A stretch of 64,000 nt of DNA, from the NCBI GenBank assembly GCA_002483285.1, contig DLHP01000019.1:87885-151884 (forward strand), written 5' to 3'. The notes under the pieces are model-generated. The model saw nothing but the letters and a program-made list of their open reading frames with translations. It had not been told where the DNA came from and searched no databases. Below are positions 17,041-25,866 of the stretch, piece after piece (the first letter of the stretch is position 1; the number at the start of each line of letters is the position of its first letter). Made by a program: the position numbers and the translations under genes. Source of the DNA: Flavobacterium sp. UBA7665 (GTDB lineage: Bacteria; Bacteroidota; Bacteroidia; Flavobacteriales; Flavobacteriaceae).

Positions 17041-18228
17041 ATGAAGAACTCCGAACTCCTCCAAGCCATTGTACAAAACGCGATAGACGGCATCATCACT
17101 ATCGATGCCAAGGGAATCATGCAGCATGTAAACCCTTCGGCCTGTACACTTTTTGGGTATGCGCCAGAGGAGTTGCTCGGCAACAATATCTCGATGCTCA
17201 TGCCACCGCCCGATAGTGTGCAGCACGACCAATACCTGCGGCGTTATGACGTAACCCACCAACCGCGTATCATCGGGATTGGAAGGGAAGTCACGGGTTT
17301 GCGATCGGATGGGTCAAAGTTTCCAATGAAATTGGGTGTGAGCGAAGTCAAGTATACCGATAGCACCTTTTACGTGGGTTTCATCCATGACCTCACCAAA
17401 CAAAAAGAAGATACCGAAAGGCTCAAGGAATATGCCCTGCATCTCGAAGAACTCGTTGAAGTGCGTACCCAGACCCTCAATGATACCATTCAGGAACTCG
17501 AGACGGCCAAAGAACAAATTAGCATTTCGTTAGAAAATGAAAAAGAACTCAACAGGCTCAAAAGCAGGTTCCTTTCTATGGCCTCGCATGAGTTCAGGAC
17601 GCCGTTGAGCGCCGTTTTGTTGTCGGCTTCGTTGATTGACAAGTACGCCGAGCCTTATTGCAGCAATGAGATCATCAAGCATGTGGGTAAAATCAAAAGT
17701 TCGGTGGCGGGACTCACGTTCATCCTCAACAATTTCCTGCAACTCGAAAAGCTCGAAAGCGGCAAAATCGTTGCAGCATTCACAACCTTTGACCTGCGCG
17801 AGCTCGCCGAAGAGATTACCGAGGAAATGCAACTGCTCGCCAAAAGTGCCCAGGTCATCACCTACACGCACAAAGGCAACGAGACAGCGGTGGCGCTAGA
17901 CAAGAACCTGCTCAAGAACTCGATCGTAAATTTGATTACCAATGCGGTCAAATATTCGGGTGAAAATGCAAAAATAGAATTTACCACCGAAATTGCTATC
18001 CATACCATTACTGTCGCCGTAAAGGACAACGGTATCGGCATCCCAAAGGAAGACCAGAAATATCTTTTCGATGCGTTTTTCAGGGCGCACAATACGGGCA
18101 GTATTCCGGGAACCGGCTTGGGATTGAACATTGTGGCGCGCCACGTAGCACTCATGGACGGGAAAATCACTTTTAACAGCAACGTAAACAAAGGCACTTT
18201 ATTCACACTTTTATTCAACAGGTCATGA
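17041..18228 (+). CDS. FixL-like PAS sensor histidine kinase
   Basis: 395 residues, no membrane segment. The PAS domain (5-118) aligns without gaps to the heme PAS of rhizobial FixL: MPPPD.. at 54, H62 in QHDQYL at the place of the proximal heme ligand, R82 in IIGIGREV at the place of the distal arginine, and DGSKFPM at 90. A coiled coil (122-170) leads to a HisKA domain with H183 in SMASHEFRTPL and an HATPase with NLITNAVKYS, DNGIGIP and GTGLGL. It should phosphorylate the receiver-Crp/Fnr protein whose ATG overlaps its stop. Many PAS domains keep this His without binding heme, so oxygen sensing is a hypothesis. Confidence 0.88.
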   Translation: MKNSELLQAIVQNAIDGIITIDAKGIMQHVNPSACTLFGYAPEELLGNNISMLMPPPDSVQHDQYLRRYDVTHQPRIIGIGREVTGLRSDGSKFPMKLGVSEVKYTDSTFYVGFIHDLTKQKEDTERLKEYALHLEELVEVRTQTLNDTIQELETAKEQISISLENEKELNRLKSRFLSMASHEFRTPLSAVLLSASLIDKYAEPYCSNEIIKHVGKIKSSVAGLTFILNNFLQLEKLESGKIVAAFTTFDLRELAEEITEEMQLLAKSAQVITYTHKGNETAVALDKNLLKNSIVNLITNAVKYSGENAKIEFTTEIAIHTITVAVKDNGIGIPKEDQKYLFDAFFRAHNTGSIPGTGLGLNIVARHVALMDGKITFNSNVNKGTLFTLLFNRS

Positions 18229-19274
18229 CTAAAGTATTGATTATAGAAGACAACAACGACATCCGCGAGAACGTCGTGGAAATCCTGGCGCTGTCGGGTT
18301 ACGAGGTTTTTGAGGCCGATAATGGCAAGACCGGTGCAGCACTCGCCATCGCGAACCAGCCCGACGTAATCCTGTGCGACATCATGATGCCTGGCATCGA
18401 TGGTTACGCGGTATTTGAAATCCTCCACGCCAACGAAACCACCAAGGCCATCCCGTTTATCTTCATTACCGCCAAATCAGAAAGGGTAGACGTGCGCAAA
18501 GGCATGGAAATGGGTGCCGACGATTACCTCACCAAACCCTTTGACGATACCGAACTCATCAACGCCATAGAAAGCCGGTTGCGAAAAAAGCAAATCCAGC
18601 AAGAATTCTACAGCCAATCGCTTGAGCGTATCAGCGCCATGGTTTCTGGAAAGGATGGACTCGACGCGCTCCAACAAGCCCTCGAGGATCGCAAGGTCAG
18701 GACCATCAAAAAGAAGCAACCCATTTACAACGAAGGCGACCGCGTCACCGGAATCTGGTTGTTGCTTTCGGGCAAGGTCAAGACCACCAAGCTCACCGAG
18801 GACGGACGCGAATTCCTCACCGGCGTTTTCAACCCCGACGAGTTCCTGGCCACCAATGCCTTGTTTTCTGAAGGTTTATACCTTGACAGCGCCGTGGCTT
18901 TGGAGGATTCACACCTGGTACTGTTCCCCAATGCGCAGTTTGAGGAATTCATCAACCTGTATCCCGACGTGGCCGAAAAGTTCATCAAGATTTTATCCAA
19001 CCAAATCCGCGAGCGCGAAGAACACCTGATGCAATTGGCTTACAATTCGGTCAGGAAGCGCATAGCCGAGGCTTTACTCAGGTTTTACAGGCAACGCGAC
19101 AACAGTGACAACAGCGTAAAGGTGAGCCGCAATGACCTCGCCGCGATGACCGGCACGGCACAGGAAACGGTAAGCCGCACGTTGACCGACTTCTGCGATG
19201 AAGGCCTGATTGAAAAAGAAGGCAATAAGATTTTGGTGGTGAGTGAACAAAAGCTCGAACGGCTCAGGAATTAG
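18225..19274 (+). CDS. response regulator with receiver and Crp/Fnr DNA-binding domains (FixJ/FixK-like fusion)
   Basis: 349 residues joining a receiver (1-120; D52 in ILCDIMMPG, K104 in YLTKPFDD) to a Crp/Fnr-type sensor fold (about 155-270, YNEGDRVTGIWLLLSGKVK) and a Crp helix-turn-helix (about 275-345). The recognition helix reads GTAQETVSRTL; the E..SR arrangement is that of FNR, which contacts TGA in TTGAT half-sites. There is no N-terminal cysteine cluster, so input comes through phosphorylation. Its ATG overlaps the kinase stop (ATGA). It is a strong candidate activator for the ten TGAY-N4-RTCA promoters in the window. Its 3' end overlaps the convergent BON gene by 11 nt. Confidence 0.92.
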   Translation: MTKVLIIEDNNDIRENVVEILALSGYEVFEADNGKTGAALAIANQPDVILCDIMMPGIDGYAVFEILHANETTKAIPFIFITAKSERVDVRKGMEMGADDYLTKPFDDTELINAIESRLRKKQIQQEFYSQSLERISAMVSGKDGLDALQQALEDRKVRTIKKKQPIYNEGDRVTGIWLLLSGKVKTTKLTEDGREFLTGVFNPDEFLATNALFSEGLYLDSAVALEDSHLVLFPNAQFEEFINLYPDVAEKFIKILSNQIREREEHLMQLAYNSVRKRIAEALLRFYRQRDNSDNSVKVSRNDLAAMTGTAQETVSRTLTDFCDEGLIEKEGNKILVVSEQKLERLRN

Positions 19275-19932
19275 GATTGTTTTTCTTAACGACCTGCAGT
19301 CTGTTATCTATCTCGTTTACACCCGGTACGCCGCGCACGATTTTTTCGACGAGTTTTTTCTGGAATAGTGTGGGGACGTTTCCCAAGATGACCACCGTAT
19401 GCGAATCGAGTTTGATATTGATATCGGATTGGATGAGCTCTTCGCTGTAAATGGCCGCGAGGACGTCTTTCTCGGTTACCGAAGGTTCGGGCTCGGTGGC
19501 GGTAGAAATGTTATTTTGGATGGACCGAATCCCATCGATATAGGCAATGCAATCGGTGGCCAGCAGTTTTTGGTATTTCCATTTGAGCGTGCCGCCAAGG
19601 AGGACATTCCCGTCATTTACTGTCACTTCGATATTCTTGTGTGAGCTTCCGAAGTTTTTTTCGAATTTCTCGGCGATGGCTTGCGAGATTTCACTATCCG
19701 GATGTTGCCCGGGATGGGCAGTTACCACCACAATCTTGTCCTCGATTTTTTTAATGCCCGACAGTTTTCTGACCGTCGAACATACCAAAGCTTTCTTGAA
19801 AAACGCATTGACGCTACCCGATACCACAAGTTCATACCCGTGGGTTTGCACCGAAATATGGGAGTTCCGCAAGAGCGGATCGGCTGCTATTTGCTGCGTT
19901 ACTTGGAGCTGTAAGCTATCGTCGCTTTTCAT
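19264..19932 (-). CDS. protein with three BON domains
   Basis: 222 residues with three consecutive BON-type units, roughly 5-72, 78-146 and 152-215. Each shows the amphipathic helix, the ..VTVNDGNVLLGG.. or ..HTVVILGNVP.. strand-turn-strand and a GV..I.N/D end. There is no obvious signal peptide, so it may be cytoplasmic, unlike OsmY. BON domains bind phospholipid or other proteins and are common in stress proteins. It is the first target beside the FixL-like system: its promoter carries ATGAT-ATAT-ATCAT. It converges on and overlaps the regulator gene by 11 nt. Confidence 0.85.
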   Translation of the reverse strand: MKSDDSLQLQVTQQIAADPLLRNSHISVQTHGYELVVSGSVNAFFKKALVCSTVRKLSGIKKIEDKIVVVTAHPGQHPDSEISQAIAEKFEKNFGSSHKNIEVTVNDGNVLLGGTLKWKYQKLLATDCIAYIDGIRSIQNNISTATEPEPSVTEKDVLAAIYSEELIQSDINIKLDSHTVVILGNVPTLFQKKLVEKIVRGVPGVNEIDNRLQVVKKNNPNS

Positions 19933-19962
19933 TGGTAAATGGATAGACCGGCTGATTCGCTA

Positions 19963-20005
19963 CAAAATTCGCGAAGCCGTACGGGCTGGAAAATGATATA
20001 TATCA
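19963..20005 (-). promoter_or_regulatory. class II Fnr/Crp-type promoter of the BON-domain gene
   Basis: The palindrome TGAT-ATAT-ATCA lies at 19994-20005 (14 bp perfect with flanks). The minus-strand -7 element is GAATTTTG (19963-19970), one mismatch to TAnnTTTG, at the shared 29.5-nt spacing. Confidence 0.7.
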
Positions 20006-20062
20006 TACTTTTGAAGCAGAAGCATCTGCCAACCCTGGCCTTTAACCTGATGTTTCCTTTGT

Positions 20063-21319
20063 TCAGCAGGCGCTACTTTCCAAAGCCGATTGCGTATGTG
20101 TTGCCAGCGCCTCCAGGAAACGCGAAAGACTTTCTACTTCTACGTGTTCCATCACTACAATTTTGTACCAGTGGTTTTCGCCGTTATGCTGTTGCGGGAC
20201 CAGATCGTATTGATTTGCGATTGCTTCAGGAACGTGCGGGGCGCGTATGGTGACTATGTTCATATTGGCCTCGCGGAAATGCGCAATGTCCAGCGCATCG
20301 AGTTGTGCGCAAAACCAGTCGGTGCGCAATTGCAGTACTTTTACTTTTTCAAACCAACCGTGTTGTCCGTAGGCTTTTAAAATCATCCACACGGCAATCA
20401 CATTGGCGCCAGAGCGGCTTCCGCTGAGCGTGAGGTCCATGCCTTCTACGTATTCGGCTTCTTTGGTGAGCACATGGTCGATGAGGCCTTTCCGGCACAA
20501 GAAGATACCAGTTCCGTAAGGCGCCTGGAGCATTTTGTGCGCATCCACAGCAATCGAGGAAATGTGCGGATTGCCAAAATGGAGCGCGTTGTCTGGTGCG
20601 AGGAACGGATACACGAATCCGCCATAAGCCGCATCGATGTGGAGGAAGAACGGCAGTTGGTGCTCACCAAACCAGTCAATATACGACGACGGATTGTCTA
20701 CCGAACCAAACATCGTCGTCCCCATATTGGCCACCGCAATAAAGTATTTTTTGCCCTGAGCCAACGCTTTTTTGAGTTGGTTTTCTAGTGCTGCCGTATC
20801 GATGGCGCGGGTATCAAACACCACGGGAATGCTGATCCAATCTACCATGAGCAGGTTGGCGCCTTTGGCAATAGAGTAGTGGGTGTCTTCTGAGGCGACT
20901 ATGGCAATCTCGTCAAGCCTAGCGTGTTGTTGTTTGAGGAAAATGTTGCGGTACATCCACAGCGCCTGGATGTTGGCTTCTGTACCGCCAGCGGCGACAT
21001 AACCGTCGAATTGGTTTGGTTCGGCTTTAAAAATCGTACAGGCTACCATCTCAAGCACTTCGCGCTCCATGGCTTGCGTGCCTTTGAAAGCCGACTCCGA
21101 ACTCCCGAGCGTATGGCAGCCGATGTGGTTTGGGTTGGCGACATAAGCCATAAGCAGCGGCGCGTCCTTGAGGAAAGGCGCATCGTGAAAAACTTTTCGG
21201 TCGAGCGTAGACACCGGATAACCCAATGCCTGGCCGTGGTTGAAGTTTACATTCTCGGCCAATGCGGCTACGATACGCGCTTTGGCTTCTTCGGTACCGA
21301 TTTTTTTCCAGTAGTCCAT
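20063..21319 (-). CDS. pyridoxal-phosphate-dependent group II decarboxylase
   Basis: 418 residues from the ATG at 21319 (MDYWKKIGTEEAK); an upstream in-frame ATG at 21364 would overlap the Fnr box. PLP-binding features: GYVAAGGTEANIQALW, HIDAAYGGFVYPF with the cofactor Asp, and the Schiff-base Lys in VDAHKMLQAPYGTG. It resembles bacterial and archaeal glutamate/aspartate/tyrosine decarboxylases. It is divergent from nadA-nadB, which consume aspartate, and both share one Fnr palindrome. An aspartate decarboxylase (beta-alanine supply) is therefore possible, as is a glutamate decarboxylase for acid stress; the sequence alone does not decide. Confidence 0.85.
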   Translation of the reverse strand: MDYWKKIGTEEAKARIVAALAENVNFNHGQALGYPVSTLDRKVFHDAPFLKDAPLLMAYVANPNHIGCHTLGSSESAFKGTQAMEREVLEMVACTIFKAEPNQFDGYVAAGGTEANIQALWMYRNIFLKQQHARLDEIAIVASEDTHYSIAKGANLLMVDWISIPVVFDTRAIDTAALENQLKKALAQGKKYFIAVANMGTTMFGSVDNPSSYIDWFGEHQLPFFLHIDAAYGGFVYPFLAPDNALHFGNPHISSIAVDAHKMLQAPYGTGIFLCRKGLIDHVLTKEAEYVEGMDLTLSGSRSGANVIAVWMILKAYGQHGWFEKVKVLQLRTDWFCAQLDALDIAHFREANMNIVTIRAPHVPEAIANQYDLVPQQHNGENHWYKIVVMEHVEVESLSRFLEALATHTQSALESSAC

Positions 21320-21334
21320 GGTGCTATTTTGGGG

Positions 21335-21408
21335 CAAAATTGAAATTAATAAATTGTTGCGCATATGACTTTAATCATATTTATGCGACTGCTTTCCCGA
21401 TAATTTTG
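21335..21408. promoter_or_regulatory. shared Fnr/Crp-type operator of the divergent decarboxylase and nadA genes
   Basis: ATATGACTTTAATCATAT at 21363-21380 holds TGAC-TTTA-ATCA (centre 21371.5). A perfect plus-strand -7 element TAATTTTG starts at 21401 for nadA, and a minus-strand CAATTTTG (21335-21342) serves the decarboxylase. Both TA positions are exactly 29.5 nt from the same centre, so one bound dimer could activate both genes. Confidence 0.8.
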
Positions 21409-21438
21409 CATCAAAAACCATCGGCAAAGACAGCAGCA

Positions 21439-22368
21439 ATGACCCCATTACAGAAAGCCATCATCGACTTGAAACACCAAAAGAACGCGGTAATCCTGGC
21501 GCATTATTACCAAAGCGAGGCCATACAAGAAGTGGCTGATTATGTTGGCGACAGCCTCGGTTTATCACAACAGGCGGCGCAATGTGACGCTCCCATAATT
21601 GTTTTTGCAGGCGTACATTTCATGGCCGAAACCGCCAAGATCCTCAATCCCGAAAAGAAAGTATTGCTCCCTGATCTGGGCGCTGGCTGTTCGCTGGCCG
21701 ATTCGTGCCCGCCCGATCTTTTTAAAGATTTTGTGGCTGCGCATCCCAATCATGTGGTGGTTACCTATATCAATTGTTCGGCGGCTGTGAAGGCACTCAG
21801 TGACTACGTTTGTACGTCCTCCAATGCGGTTAAGATTGTCGAATCGATTCCTGCCCAAACGCCGATTATCTTTGCGCCCGATCGCAACCTCGGCCACTAC
21901 ATCAATACGATTACTGGGCGCGATATGTTGCTTTGGGATGGTTCGTGCGTAGTACATGAGGCTTTTTCTTTCGATAAGCTCATGGCGCTGCACCGGCAAC
22001 ATCCCGACGCGCAAATCATCGCGCATCCCGAATCAGAAACACACCTCTTGAAAACCGCTGCCTATATCGGTTCTACGGCTGGTATGATCGACCATGTCGC
22101 AAAAGACCCGCACCAAAAATTCATCGTAGCCACCGAAGCCGGTATCCTTTACAAGATGCAGCAACGCGTACCCAACAAAATCCTAATCCCTGCACCTGCC
22201 AAGGAAGACAATACCTGTGCATGCAGCGAATGCGCGTTCATGAAAGTCAATACGCTGCAGAAACTCTACGATTGCCTGTACAATGAAACGCCCGAGATCA
22301 CCATCGCCGAACCATTGCGCGCGCGTGCCATCGTCCCCATTAACCGCATGCTCGAAATCTCCAGATGA
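21439..22368 (+). CDS. nadA: quinolinate synthase
   Basis: 309 residues from the ATG at 21439; the frame is open upstream but that part spans the promoter. NadA condenses iminoaspartate with dihydroxyacetone phosphate to quinolinate in NAD synthesis, using a [4Fe-4S] cluster. Cluster ligands fit C84 (LGAGCSLADSC), C170 (LWDGSCVVHE) and one cysteine of TCACSEC near 260-265. Substrate motifs VILAHYYQ at 18 and PDRNLGHY at 147 are also present. Its stop overlaps the nadB start (ATGA). It sits under an Fnr-type promoter, which suits an oxygen-labile enzyme. Confidence 0.95.
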   Translation: MTPLQKAIIDLKHQKNAVILAHYYQSEAIQEVADYVGDSLGLSQQAAQCDAPIIVFAGVHFMAETAKILNPEKKVLLPDLGAGCSLADSCPPDLFKDFVAAHPNHVVVTYINCSAAVKALSDYVCTSSNAVKIVESIPAQTPIIFAPDRNLGHYINTITGRDMLLWDGSCVVHEAFSFDKLMALHRQHPDAQIIAHPESETHLLKTAAYIGSTAGMIDHVAKDPHQKFIVATEAGILYKMQQRVPNKILIPAPAKEDNTCACSECAFMKVNTLQKLYDCLYNETPEITIAEPLRARAIVPINRMLEISR

Positions 22369-23900
22369 CTGCCCAAACGCATTACCTGATTGTCGGTTCG
22401 GGCGTGGCCGGTCTCACCTTGGCCATCAGGCTCGCCACGCGTTTTCCCGACCGAAACGTGACCATTGTGACCAAGGCCGGTGAATCCGAATCCAATACGC
22501 GTTATGCACAAGGTGGCATTGCCATTGTCACCGATGGCTCGAAGGATTCGTACGAAAAACACATACAGGATACACTGGTTTGCGGCGACGGGCTTTGCGA
22601 TGAAGCGGTGGTACAGATGGTGGTGAGCGAAGGTCCCGAACGGCTTAAAGAACTGCTAGAATGGGGTGCGCGCTTTGACCGCAACGCCAAAGGGCAGTTT
22701 GATTTGGGTAGGGAAGGCGGCCACTCAGAAAACAGGGTCGTTCACCACAAGGACCAAACCGGAGCCGAGATCGAGCGGACGATACTCCAACAGGTGCATC
22801 GGCTTGAAAATATCGCAATACTCGACCATCATTTCGCGATAGATCTGATTTCGGCGAGCAACAAATGCCCGGGTGCGCTCGTGCTCGATACGACTAAAAA
22901 TGAAGTACTGCTCATCCAATCGGCGTTTACGATCCTGGCCACGGGCGGTATTGGCCAGGCCTACGGTCACACGACCAACCCGAAAATTGCCACCGGCGAC
23001 GGCATCGCAATGGCGTATCGGTCGGGCGCCAAAATCAAGGACATGGAGTTCATTCAGTTCCATCCGACGGCATTTTACAACGGCCAAGATGGCGCCGCAT
23101 TTTTGATATCCGAAGCCGTACGCGGTTTTGGCGCACAGCTGCGTACCAAGGACGGGCGGAATTTCATGCTGGATTATGACCCGCGCGGTGCGTTGGCTTC
23201 GCGCGATATCGTGTCGCAAGCCATCCACACCGAGTTGGGTAAAACCGGCGATGCCTGTGTGTTTTTGGACTGTACCGAGCTCGATATGAATGCTTTCTGC
23301 AGCCATTTCCCGATGATTTACCAGTATTGCCGTGACCATGGAATTGACATCGCAAAGGATTGGATTCCGGTGCTTCCTGCGCAACATTATCTTTGTGGCG
23401 GCATAGCCGTGGATGTTTGCGGGCGTACTTCTATAGAAAACGTGCTGGCTTGTGGCGAGTGTTCGTACACGGGCTTGCATGGTGCGAACCGGCTCGCGTC
23501 TAATTCGTTACTCGAGGCATTGGTCTATTCGCAGCGGATTTATGAGTTCCTGTGTGGAACCCCGGCGTCATTTGGTGAGCGGCTTTGCCTGTTGCATTGC
23601 CAAAACAGTGAGGCGACACCGGTTGATTCTGAGCAACTCGAATCGGTTAGGAGCGGTTTGCAATCGCTAATGCGCCAACATGCCGGGATTATCCGCAACG
23701 ACGGGGATTTGGAGCAGGCGGCTTCGCAACTTGAAGCCTGGCAGTCGCTGGTACAGGATTGGTTGGCCTGTCATTCGCCATCGGTAGCGCTTTACGAGGT
23801 ATACAACCTGCTGGTAGTGGGCCATCTTATTGTGAGCCATTCTTTGGCGAGGAAGGAGAATCGCGGCGGTTTTATAAAAGCAGTCCATCCGGGAGTATAA
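22365..23900 (+). CDS. nadB: L-aspartate oxidase
   Basis: 511 residues. NadB oxidises L-aspartate to iminoaspartate with FAD and passes it to NadA; oxygen or fumarate can be the electron acceptor. The FAD-binding GxGxxG is at residues 10-15 (IVGSGVAGLTLA), followed by the RYAQGGIAI motif near 45 and the C-terminal HGANRLASNSLLE motif near 373, both shared with the fumarate reductase/succinate dehydrogenase flavoprotein family. Overlap with nadA by four bases shows a two-gene operon; nadC is not in the window. A Fnr-type promoter upstream of nadA would allow continued NAD synthesis with fumarate at low oxygen (inference). Confidence 0.95.
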   Translation: MTAQTHYLIVGSGVAGLTLAIRLATRFPDRNVTIVTKAGESESNTRYAQGGIAIVTDGSKDSYEKHIQDTLVCGDGLCDEAVVQMVVSEGPERLKELLEWGARFDRNAKGQFDLGREGGHSENRVVHHKDQTGAEIERTILQQVHRLENIAILDHHFAIDLISASNKCPGALVLDTTKNEVLLIQSAFTILATGGIGQAYGHTTNPKIATGDGIAMAYRSGAKIKDMEFIQFHPTAFYNGQDGAAFLISEAVRGFGAQLRTKDGRNFMLDYDPRGALASRDIVSQAIHTELGKTGDACVFLDCTELDMNAFCSHFPMIYQYCRDHGIDIAKDWIPVLPAQHYLCGGIAVDVCGRTSIENVLACGECSYTGLHGANRLASNSLLEALVYSQRIYEFLCGTPASFGERLCLLHCQNSEATPVDSEQLESVRSGLQSLMRQHAGIIRNDGDLEQAASQLEAWQSLVQDWLACHSPSVALYEVYNLLVVGHLIVSHSLARKENRGGFIKAVHPGV

Positions 23901-23923
23901 AAGACATGGCCATCAGGCGTTTA

Positions 23924-23966
23924 TGACTAATGTCATATTTTGATTTTTGTTTATTGAATAATATTG
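23924..23966 (+). promoter_or_regulatory. class II Fnr/Crp-type promoter of the RIC gene
   Basis: The perfect palindrome TATGAC-TAAT-GTCATA lies at 23922-23937. The -7 element TAATATTG at 23959-23966 has one mismatch and the shared 29.5-nt spacing. Confidence 0.75.
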
Positions 23967-24036
23967 CAGCATTAGAATGATCATTGCTTCAATCTGAGCA
24001 CCAAATTTAAGCCCTTAACCCTATCAATCCCTACTT

Positions 24037-24768
24037 ATGCCATCATCCCAATACATTACCATCGGAGAATTTGTATCCCATGACTTTAGGACCGCGTCTA
24101 TCTTTAGCAAATACGGTATCGATTTTTTTTGCGGCGGACAACGAACCATTGAGGAAGTCTGCGATAAAAAATCCATTAACCACGGACAACTCCTCGAGGA
24201 ACTTACAGAAATCATCCTTTCGACGAATACCAACACCATCGATTTCAATTCCTGGCCGCTCGATTTGCTGATCGACTATATCTTAAAAAAACACCACCGC
24301 TATGTAGGTGCGAAGGTTCCGGCCATCCTAAGCGCACTCGATAAATTGTGCCAGACCCACAGTGGCGAGCATCCCGAATTGCTAGAAATCAAGTCATTGT
24401 TTGAAGGTTGTGCTACCGATTTGCTCGGGCACCTGAAAAAAGAAGAGCAACAGTTGTTTCCTATTATTGCCAAGCTTGAAAAGGCGACGCAATTGGATGC
24501 GACAGCACCTGCGCCTGTAGGGATCGATAATTCGATTGCAACCCTTCGACACGAACACGATCTTGAAGGCGCCCGTTTCCGGAAGATTAAAATCCTCACT
24601 CACAACTACGCGCCACCCGCCGATTCGTGTAATACCTATCGCATCACTTACGCGATGTTGCGGGATTTTGAGCAGGATTTACAGGAACACATCCACATTG
24701 AAAATAACATCCTGTTTCCCAGGGTCATTAAGTTAGAACAAAAGCTACTGAAACAGCAGGCCAATTGA
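24037..24768 (+). CDS. ric: iron-sulfur cluster repair di-iron protein (RIC/ScdA/YtfE)
   Basis: 243 residues. The N-terminal ScdA domain (7-62) has GIDFFCGGQRTIEEVC, matching the DFCCGG-type cysteine motif except that the first Cys is Phe. The hemerythrin-like part (75-235) supplies di-iron ligands in HHRYVGAKV, HLKKEEQQLFP, RHEHDLEG and HIHIENNILFP. RIC proteins repair Fe-S clusters damaged by nitric oxide or oxidants and are usually NO-induced through FNR-family, NsrR or similar regulators, in line with the perfect Fnr-type palindrome in its promoter. The single-cysteine variant of the N-terminal motif is noteworthy. It stands alone between nadB and a glycosidase. Confidence 0.92.
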   Translation: MPSSQYITIGEFVSHDFRTASIFSKYGIDFFCGGQRTIEEVCDKKSINHGQLLEELTEIILSTNTNTIDFNSWPLDLLIDYILKKHHRYVGAKVPAILSALDKLCQTHSGEHPELLEIKSLFEGCATDLLGHLKKEEQQLFPIIAKLEKATQLDATAPAPVGIDNSIATLRHEHDLEGARFRKIKILTHNYAPPADSCNTYRITYAMLRDFEQDLQEHIHIENNILFPRVIKLEQKLLKQQAN

Positions 24769-24829
24769 CCGACAGTAATTTTGCAAACATTTAATAAATT
24801 CCCGTAAAGACCACGTGATCCTAAAACGT

Positions 24830-24837
24830 TAAATTTG
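24830..24837 (+). promoter_or_regulatory. -7 element upstream of the GH130 gene
   Basis: TAAATTTG matches the consensus and is 19 nt before the ATG at 24857. No convincing -33 TTTG was found at the normal distance. Confidence 0.4.
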
Positions 24838-24856
24838 AGATTCAAATTCTTCCAGC

Positions 24857-25858
24857 ATGATTCACAAACACGGTCTGATTCTAAAGAAAAGGGACATTGA
24901 CTTTGAAATAGAAGGTGTCTTAAATCCAGCAGTGATTGCCGAGAATGGAGACATCCATATGATTTATCGCGCGGTGGCCCACGGCAACCATTCTACGCTG
25001 GGTTATTGCCGACTCAGTAATCCGTTAACGATAGCCGAGCGCTATGATTACCCGATTATCGTCCCCGAATACAACAATGAAAAATATGGGGTAGAAGATC
25101 CGCGCATTGTAAAAATAGACGGCGAATATTTCCTGTCGTATTGCGGTTATGACGGTGAAAATGCGTTTGGATGTGTAGCCACTTCGACCGACATGAAGAG
25201 TTGGAAGAAACACGGCATCATTGTACCGCAGTTTACCGGTGATGAACTGCGCTCGTTGCTCAAAGGGCAGCAAGACCTCAATATCAAATACTTTCAGCCT
25301 AGCACCGGAAGCTCGTACGTTTGGGATAAAAATGTCATCTTTTTTCCGAGGCGCATCAATGGCAAATTGTACTTCCTGCACCGCATCAGGCCTGGCATCC
25401 AAATCGCCGCAATCGATTCGCTGAGCGATCTCAAACTTCAATTTTGGAGGGATTACATGACCGATTTGAACCACCATATTGTACTCGATCCCAAATACCC
25501 GCATGAATTGAGTTACCTCGGCAACGGAGCGCCACCCATAGAAACAGCGCACGGTTGGCTCATGATTTACCATGGCGTACACGATACAATCAATGGTTAT
25601 ATGTATGTGGCTTGCGCAGCGCTGCTGGACCTTGAAGATCCGAGGAAAGAAGTGGCGCGTTTGCCATATCCGCTGTTTGTTCCCGATCAGCCGTGGGAAT
25701 TAAAGGGCTATGTCAACTACGTATGTTTTCCTACGGGAACGGTATTGGTTGGGGATGAATTGTACATTTACTACGGTGCCGCCGACGAAGGGATTGCGTG
25801 TGCATCGGTAAGCCTTGAAACGTTATTGGCAGAGTTGCTGGCCAACAAAGTACGCTAA
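24857..25858 (+). CDS. glycoside hydrolase family 130 protein (beta-mannoside phosphorylase-type)
   Basis: 333 residues, a five-bladed beta-propeller enzyme. GH130 features: GVLNPAVIAENGDIHMIYRAV near residue 20 (shortened to LNPAVIAE), GVEDPRIVKIDGEYFLSYCGYDG around 73-95 with the acid Asp/Glu region, LGNGAPPIETAHGWLMIYHGV near 215, and YYGAADEGIACASV at the C-terminus. GH130 enzymes phosphorolyse or hydrolyse beta-mannosides (1,4 or 1,2 links) in the cytoplasm. No sugar transporter or other glycosidase lies beside it, so the substrate cannot be set. It converges on the desaturase gene 8 bp away. Confidence 0.88.
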   Translation: MIHKHGLILKKRDIDFEIEGVLNPAVIAENGDIHMIYRAVAHGNHSTLGYCRLSNPLTIAERYDYPIIVPEYNNEKYGVEDPRIVKIDGEYFLSYCGYDGENAFGCVATSTDMKSWKKHGIIVPQFTGDELRSLLKGQQDLNIKYFQPSTGSSYVWDKNVIFFPRRINGKLYFLHRIRPGIQIAAIDSLSDLKLQFWRDYMTDLNHHIVLDPKYPHELSYLGNGAPPIETAHGWLMIYHGVHDTINGYMYVACAALLDLEDPRKEVARLPYPLFVPDQPWELKGYVNYVCFPTGTVLVGDELYIYYGAADEGIACASVSLETLLAELLANKVR

Positions 25859-25866
25859 CCGGTGCG

